Shown piece by piece: positions 59,282 through 64,000 of a DNA stretch of 64,000 bases (position 1 is the first letter of the stretch; each line of letters starts with the position of its first letter). The stretch covers positions 1 through 64,000 of the forward strand of contig JAWLAI010000003.1 of NCBI GenBank assembly GCA_041395565.1, in the 5' to 3' direction. The stretch is from Pseudomonadota bacterium. GTDB lineage: Bacteria; Pseudomonadota; Gammaproteobacteria; UBA9214. The position numbers were made by a program, and so were the translations under genes. The notes under the pieces are model-generated. The model was given only the letters and a program-made list of their open reading frames with translations. It did not search any database and was not told the origin of the DNA.

Positions 59282-60193
59282 CTACAAGCCGGCATCCCAA
59301 TAGGGCTGCTCGCCGATGCGATCGGCCAGGTATTCGATGAACACCTGCACGCGCCGCGGCACCAGGCGCCCGGGCGGCGTCAGGGCATGGATGCCGATCG
59401 CGGGTTGGTTGAATCCGGTGAGGATGCGCTCCAGGCGGCCGTCCCTGAGGTAGCCTGCCAGGATGAAGGTCGGACCGGCGGTGATGCCGATACCGGCCGC
59501 GGCGGCGCGGGCCAGCACCTCGCCGTTGTTGGCGTGCATGCGCAGTTGCGGCTGAGCGTGCAGCGCACGACCGTCGCTGTCGGCGTATTCCCACTGCCGG
59601 CGGTAACTCATGTTGGTGTATTGCAGGCCCACGTGCCGGCGCAGCTCGTCCGGGTGCCGCGGCGCGCCGTGACGCCCGAGATAGGTGCGGCTCGCGCAGG
59701 TCACCATGCGCGCGCTGCCGAGGCGCCGCGCCACCAGCGTGGAATCCTCCAGGTCCCCGATCCGGACCGCCAGGTCGAACCCTTCCTCGACCAGGTTGAC
59801 GCTGCGGTCGTTCAGGTCCAGGTGGAGCTCGATGGCCGGGTGCAGCTCGAGGAACCCGGTCAGGACATCGCACAAGTGCAGCATCCCGAAGCTGAGCGGC
59901 GCGGCCAGCCTGAGCGCGCCGCGCAGGCCGGTCACCTCCGCCGCCGCACCCTGCTCGGCATCCTCCAGGTCGGCCAGGATCTGCACCGCGCGCTGATAGA
60001 AATGCCGCCCGGCCTCGGTCAGCGCCAGGCGCCGCGTGGTGCGATGCAGCAGGCGGCTGCCGAGCCGCTGCTCCAGCTGGCTGACCCGGCGGCTGACCAT
60101 CGACTTGGCCACACCGAGACGTTCGCCCGCCGCGCTGAAACTGCCGGCCTCGACGACGGCGACCAGGGCCTCGATATCGGCGAACCTGTCCAT
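59282..60193 (-). CDS. LysR family transcriptional regulator
   Basis: The 303-residue protein has the LysR helix-turn-helix at residues 6-65 (IEALVAVVEAGSFSAAGERL, AKSMVSRRVSQLEQRLGSRLLHRTTR) and the CrgA-like substrate domain. It is divergent from doxX and pirin genes and presumably controls them. The divergent gap contains AGATAA/TTATCT arms. Confidence 0.93.
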   Translation of the reverse strand: MDRFADIEALVAVVEAGSFSAAGERLGVAKSMVSRRVSQLEQRLGSRLLHRTTRRLALTEAGRHFYQRAVQILADLEDAEQGAAAEVTGLRGALRLAAPLSFGMLHLCDVLTGFLELHPAIELHLDLNDRSVNLVEEGFDLAVRIGDLEDSTLVARRLGSARMVTCASRTYLGRHGAPRHPDELRRHVGLQYTNMSYRRQWEYADSDGRALHAQPQLRMHANNGEVLARAAAAGIGITAGPTFILAGYLRDGRLERILTGFNQPAIGIHALTPPGRLVPRRVQVFIEYLADRIGEQPYWDAGL

Positions 60194-60213
60194 ATTGTTG
60201 CTGATATTAGAAC

Positions 60214-60241
60214 AGATAATTCATTGATTCGATATTTATCT
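60214..60241. promoter_or_regulatory. Candidate LysR operator in the lysR-doxX gap
   Basis: AGATAA (60214-60219) and TTATCT (60236-60241) form an inverted repeat in an AT-rich stretch between the divergent starts. Confidence 0.45.
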
Positions 60242-60316
60242 ATTCAAATGCAACGATCATGCTGGGTGCACGGTCCGGCACCCACATTCACGACACCGGC
60301 CCAGGAGGAGCATCGA

Positions 60317-60733
60317 ATGAACGAATCCGCGGCATCCGCTGCCACCCGTCTTGCCGGCCGCGTTCTGCTGGCTGCCATCTTCATCATGGCCGGCAGCAAC
60401 AAACTCGGCGCCTATGCCGGCACGCAGGGCTACATGGAAAGCATGGGTGTGCCGGGCGCCCTGCTCCCGCTGGTCATCGCCCTGGAACTCGGCGGGGGGC
60501 TCGCCATCCTGGCCGGCTGGCAGACCCGCATCGCCGCCTTCCTGCTGGCAGGCTTCTGCATCGTCAGCGCGGCGCTCTTCCACGCCAATCTCGCCGACCA
60601 GATGCAATCGATCATGTTCATGAAGAACCTGGCCATTGCCGGCGGCCTGTTGACGGTGGTCGCCAGTGGCGCCGGCGCCTGGTCGGTCGATGCACTGACC
60701 CGGCGCGGCAGTCATGCAGCGCATCCGGCCTGA
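60317..60733 (+). CDS. DoxX family membrane protein
   Basis: The 138-residue protein has four helices with LAGRVLLAAIFIMAGSNKLGAYAGTQGYMESMGVPGALLP, typical of DoxX/YphA-type proteins linked to thiosulfate oxidation or quinone handling in other species. AGGAGGAG precedes its ATG. It is divergent from the lysR gene and followed by pirin. Confidence 0.9.
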   Translation: MNESAASAATRLAGRVLLAAIFIMAGSNKLGAYAGTQGYMESMGVPGALLPLVIALELGGGLAILAGWQTRIAAFLLAGFCIVSAALFHANLADQMQSIMFMKNLAIAGGLLTVVASGAGAWSVDALTRRGSHAAHPA

Positions 60734-60806
60734 GCACGGCACGGCTGCGCTGGCAACGGATTAACAGCGGGCGCCAACCCGCGGGTACCCAGACCGGAGG
60801 CCTGAC

Positions 60807-61691
60807 ATGAGAGCAGCACAGACAGCCAATACATTGCCCCGCGCGCGCCGCATCGTGCGCGTGGTCAACGGCATGCCCGCCACCGACGGGGCGGGCGTGG
60901 AACTCACGCGCGTGATCGGCCAGCCGGCACTGCCCATGCTCGATCCCTTCCTGCTGCTCGACGCCTTTCGTTCCGATCAGCCGGAGGACTATATCGCCGG
61001 CTTCCCGCCGCACCCGCACCGGGGCTTCGAAACCGTCACCTATCTGCTCGACGGGCGCATGCGCCACCTGGACAGCGCCGGCCACGAAGGCGTCATAGAA
61101 TCCGGCGGCATCCAGTGGATGACAGCCGGTCGCGGCATCGTGCACTCGGAAATGCCGGAACAGGAAAACGGCCTGCTCGAGGGCTTTCAGCTGTGGGTGA
61201 ACCTGCCGGCGGCGCACAAGATGGATCCGCCTGCGTACCAGGAATTTCCGGCCAGCCGCATACCGACGGAAACCCGCGACGGTGGTGTGACGGTGCGTGT
61301 CATCGCCGGGACCACCGCGCAGGGCACGCGCGGCCCGGTCGAGCAGCCGCTTACCGACCCGCTCTATCTCGACGTCAGCATGCCGGCCGGCGCGGTCTTC
61401 AGGGAACCCGTACCGGAGCGGCACAACGCCTTCGTCTATGTGATCAATGGACCGGTCACGGCCATCGATCCCGACGCCGGCGGCATTGCACTGGGACGCG
61501 ATGACCTCGGCATCCTCGGGCAGGCCGGTGACGAGGGCGTGGAGCTCCGCGCCGCGGACGCGCCGGTGCGCTTCCTGCTGGTGGCGGGACGCCCGCTCAA
61601 CGAACCGGTGGCGCGCGGCGGTCCGTTCGTGATGAACACACGCCAGGAGGTACAGCAGGCGTTCGAGGATTTCCAGCAGGGCAGATTCTGA
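60807..61691 (+). CDS. Pirin family protein (YhhW-like)
   Basis: The 294-residue bicupin has FPPHPHRGFETVTYLLDGRMRHLDS with the metal-binding His residues, GGIQWMTAGRGIVHSEMP, and the pirin C-terminal domain (YVINGPVTAIDPDAGG). Bacterial pirins can be quercetinases or redox-regulated binding proteins. It follows doxX by 73 bases; both likely respond to the LysR protein. Confidence 0.93.
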   Translation: MRAAQTANTLPRARRIVRVVNGMPATDGAGVELTRVIGQPALPMLDPFLLLDAFRSDQPEDYIAGFPPHPHRGFETVTYLLDGRMRHLDSAGHEGVIESGGIQWMTAGRGIVHSEMPEQENGLLEGFQLWVNLPAAHKMDPPAYQEFPASRIPTETRDGGVTVRVIAGTTAQGTRGPVEQPLTDPLYLDVSMPAGAVFREPVPERHNAFVYVINGPVTAIDPDAGGIALGRDDLGILGQAGDEGVELRAADAPVRFLLVAGRPLNEPVARGGPFVMNTRQEVQQAFEDFQQGRF

Positions 61692-62181
61692 TCGCCCTGC
61701 AACGCGCCAGCTAGCGAAAATCCAACGCTACTCGCACGGTCGCGACCGTGACGGTGCTGCGTACGGCAGCGCTCGGCATGGCGCTCGGCGCTATCCGGGC
61801 AAACCGCCACACGTGCCTGCAGCAGCGGCAGCCAGTCCAGCAGGTGCGTACCTACTGTGCAACGCGTTCCGCGCGATCGCAGCGACCACTATCCAGTCGG
61901 GACAATATATTGCGGCCATAGCAGGGCAGCCTGGTACGAACGTACCCGGTGGAACGCCACGGGCCGCACTCGCGTCCCGGCGCCCGGACGCACAGGCCAA
62001 CCAACCCGTTGTATCCACACCACAACACTTAATGTCTGTTGCCGTTTTGCCGATGACAAGCGCGGTGCCAGTGATTGGCCCATGCCATCCGCGATCCCGA
62101 CAACAACGCCGCCCAGTCCGGCGCCGGGCCCGCGGACGCCTGCTGCACAGGATGCGCGGCACAAAAAAAAGGACTTTTCAG
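61692..62181. other. Intergenic region, no gene seen
   Basis: A perfect 16-base palindrome, CACGGTCGCGACCGTG, lies at 61735-61750 just beyond the pirin gene. No open frame has coding character. The promoter for the FIST gene should lie here, but none is clear. Confidence 0.45.
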
Positions 62182-63384
62182 ATGAGTGAGTTACAGTACG
62201 GCAATCCCCCGCATACCTCACCCGACACCCAGCAGGCCGCAGCAGCAGACTCGCTCAGAATCCGCAAAGGGGTGTCCCTGTCCCGGGACGCAGTCGATGC
62301 GGCGCAGGAATTCTTCGAGTCCGTGCAGCAGCCTGACACGGAACTGGTCCTGTTCTACTGTTCCCCCGAATACGACCTGCCGGTGCTCGCCGCCGAACTC
62401 AAGCGGCGTTTCGGCGCCACCCCGCTCATCGGGTGCACCACGGCCGGGGAGATCACCCCCGCCGGTTACCTGAAAGGGTCACTCACCGGGGTCAGCATCA
62501 GCAACAGGGATTTCAGCGTCGCGACCCGGCGCATCGACCACCTCGACAGCTTCGCGCTCAAAGACGGTGAACAAACAGCGGACGCACTCACTACCGAACT
62601 GAAACGCAGGGCGAACCCGCCCACACCACAGAACACCTTCGGCTTCCTGCTGATAGACGGCCTATCAGGACGCGAGGAGATCGTGGTCAGCGCAATCTAC
62701 CGCGGCATCGGCGGTATCCAGATCTTCGGCGGCTCGGCCGGCGACGACGTCCGCTTCAAGACGACCTACCTCTATCACGACGGCGCATTCCATACCAACT
62801 GCGCCGTCTTTTCCCTGATCCAGACCAGCCTGCCGTTCACCGTCTTCAAGACCCAGCACTTCGTCGACTCGACCGAGAAGCTGGTGGTCACCGAGGCTGA
62901 TCCGGAACGGCGGATCGTCTCCGAAATCAACGGTGCGCCCGCCGGTCGTGAGTATGCCCGCATCGTCGGACTCGACGTCGACAAGCTGACTCCGTTGATC
63001 TTCGCCACCTACCCGGTGGTCGTCAAGATCGGGGGTGACTTTTACGTGCGCTCCATCCAGAAGGTGAACGAGGACGAGAGCCTGACCTTCTTCTGCGCCA
63101 TAGACGAAGGCGTGGTTCTCACTGTCGCGCGCGGCGTGGATTACGTCGAGAACCTGAGTTCGCTATTCGCCAACGTCAGGAAGCGCATCGGCGAGCCGGC
63201 GCTGGTGCTCGGCTGTGACTGCGTGCTGCGCAACATTGAGCTGGACCAGAAGGACCTGCGCAATGATGTCGCCCGCATCCTGACGGAAAACAATGTCATC
63301 GGGTTCGCGACCTACGGCGAGCAATACAACGCCATGCATGTCAACCAGACCTTCACCGGCGTGGCTATCGGGAGCAGGAAATAG
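62182..63384 (+). CDS. FIST-domain sensor protein (NosP-like)
   Basis: The 400-residue protein has a FIST N domain (ELVLFYCSPEYDLPVLAAEL, ATPLIGCTTAGEITPAG) and a FIST C domain (VLGCDCVLRNIELDQKD, NNVIGFATYGEQYNAMHVNQTFTGVAIG). NosP-type proteins bind haem and sense NO, then control a partner histidine kinase; the next gene is one. The start ATG at 62182 follows AGGACTT. The haem ligand cannot be confirmed here. Confidence 0.9.
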   Translation: MSELQYGNPPHTSPDTQQAAAADSLRIRKGVSLSRDAVDAAQEFFESVQQPDTELVLFYCSPEYDLPVLAAELKRRFGATPLIGCTTAGEITPAGYLKGSLTGVSISNRDFSVATRRIDHLDSFALKDGEQTADALTTELKRRANPPTPQNTFGFLLIDGLSGREEIVVSAIYRGIGGIQIFGGSAGDDVRFKTTYLYHDGAFHTNCAVFSLIQTSLPFTVFKTQHFVDSTEKLVVTEADPERRIVSEINGAPAGREYARIVGLDVDKLTPLIFATYPVVVKIGGDFYVRSIQKVNEDESLTFFCAIDEGVVLTVARGVDYVENLSSLFANVRKRIGEPALVLGCDCVLRNIELDQKDLRNDVARILTENNVIGFATYGEQYNAMHVNQTFTGVAIGSRK

Positions 63385-63392
63385 CCGCCCAG

Positions 63393-64000
63393 ATGCCAAG
63401 CTCAGCCACCGAAGTCCGGCTCGCCGAGCTGGAAGCGGAGGTCGCGCGCCTGCGCAAGATCAATCGTGTGCTCATGAACAAGGTCGAGCAGAGCACGGAC
63501 CTGCAGGGCGACGCCTACGGACTGTTCCAGTCCGCCATCGCGCTGGAAAGCAAGGTGCGTGAACGCACGGTTGCCTACGAATCCGCCATGCACGAACTGG
63601 AAACGTCGAACGAGGAACTGCGCCAGGCGAAGGAGGCGGCAGAGGCCGGCAGCCGCGCCAAGAGCGAGTTCCTCGCCACCATGAGCCATGAAATCCGTAC
63701 ACCCATGAACGGCATACTCGGCATGACCGAACTGCTGCTCAACACGGAACTGTCCGAGAAGCAGCGGCGCCTCGGCGAGACAGCCTACCGTGCGGGTACC
63801 ACCCTGCTGAACATCATCAACGACATCCTGGATTTCTCCAAGATCGAGGCCGGCAAGCTGGAGCTCGAGTTTACCGAGTTCGACCTGCGCGATCTGGTGG
63901 AGGAAACCCTGGAGCTGCTGGCGGAGCGCGCGCACAAGAAAGGCCTGGAACTGCTGGGACTGCTGCCTGCCCGATTGCCGCATTTTGTGCATGGCGACCC
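63393..64000 (+). CDS. Hybrid or sensor histidine kinase, N-terminal part (runs off window)
   Basis: The first 202 residues are present. They form a long coiled coil (RLAELEAEVARLRKINRVLM, RTVAYESAMHELETSNEELRQ) and a HisKA domain with phospho-acceptor His99 in EFLATMSHEIRTPMNGILG. It lacks an N-terminal membrane segment and starts 8 bases after the FIST gene, which fits a NosP-associated kinase. The ATPase domain lies outside the window. Confidence 0.92.
   Translation, partial: MPSSATEVRLAELEAEVARLRKINRVLMNKVEQSTDLQGDAYGLFQSAIALESKVRERTVAYESAMHELETSNEELRQAKEAAEAGSRAKSEFLATMSHEIRTPMNGILGMTELLLNTELSEKQRRLGETAYRAGTTLLNIINDILDFSKIEAGKLELEFTEFDLRDLVEETLELLAERAHKKGLELLGLLPARLPHFVHGD

Noticed and set aside
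1..64000. CRISPR arrays and tRNA/rRNA genes
   Set aside because: No regularly spaced direct repeats with unique spacers and no tRNA cloverleaf or rRNA signatures were recognised by eye; a tRNAscan or rRNA HMM search was not possible.

Overview
The window is about 64 kb of a GC-rich (roughly two-thirds G+C in housekeeping stretches) proteobacterial chromosome, most likely a gammaproteobacterium. The clues are argS followed by a SPOR-domain protein, fetAB, speA/speE, ubiK next to yifB/comM, glnK-amt pairs with a TorF-family porin, and cytochrome P460. I cannot name the genus from sequence alone. No rRNA, tRNA or CRISPR array was recognised.

Layout. 1-5.6 kb: the end of pntB, an AT-rich intergenic region with three consensus DnaA boxes and a 13-mer-like motif (candidate oriC), then priA, argS and an FtsN-like SPOR protein. 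6-22 kb: mostly minus-strand small metabolic, redox and membrane genes (DUF169, HNH nuclease, cytochrome P460, TerC, MFS, lipoprotein, quinone oxidoreductase, L,D-transpeptidase, cupin, CxxCH cytochrome, SRPBCC proteins) and a glyoxalase-fold pseudogene with three frameshifts.

22.7-36.3 kb: a chromosomal integron. A plus-strand tyrosine recombinase with the IntI-specific insert and an unusual N-terminal extension lies next to about 18 attC-like sites. These separate minus-strand, lower-GC cassettes: three classical toxin-antitoxin pairs, a DUF4160/DUF2442 pair, cupins, a PEP-CTERM-like protein, a DMT transporter, VOC and DUF1801 proteins, an HExxH lipoprotein, and several unknowns.

36.3-53.6 kb: core genes again. 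These are a beta-hydroxyacid dehydrogenase, divergent speA and speE separated by a long perfect hairpin, fetAB, a CDGSH protein, and a nitrogen cluster with three Amt transporters, two PII proteins and a TorF porin. The porin is preceded by NtrC-like, IHF-like and sigma-54-like sites in the usual order. ubiK, yifB and a YjgN (DUF898)-M48 peptidase pair follow.

53.6-59.1 kb: a large Rhs protein carrying thrombospondin-type-3 and dockerin-like calcium motifs. It ends in a low-GC tip with a phospholipase A2 signature. A small multi-span membrane protein follows (candidate immunity protein), then an orphan Rhs-core fragment, the arrangement expected of an Rhs tip-exchange locus. 59.3-64 kb: LysR, DoxX, pirin, and a FIST (NosP-like) sensor followed by a histidine kinase cut by the window edge.

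Four long near-perfect hairpins with a related GGGG(A/T)C core are scattered through the core regions and look like REP-type elements. Several single-base frameshifts could be real decay or assembly error, and I flag each.
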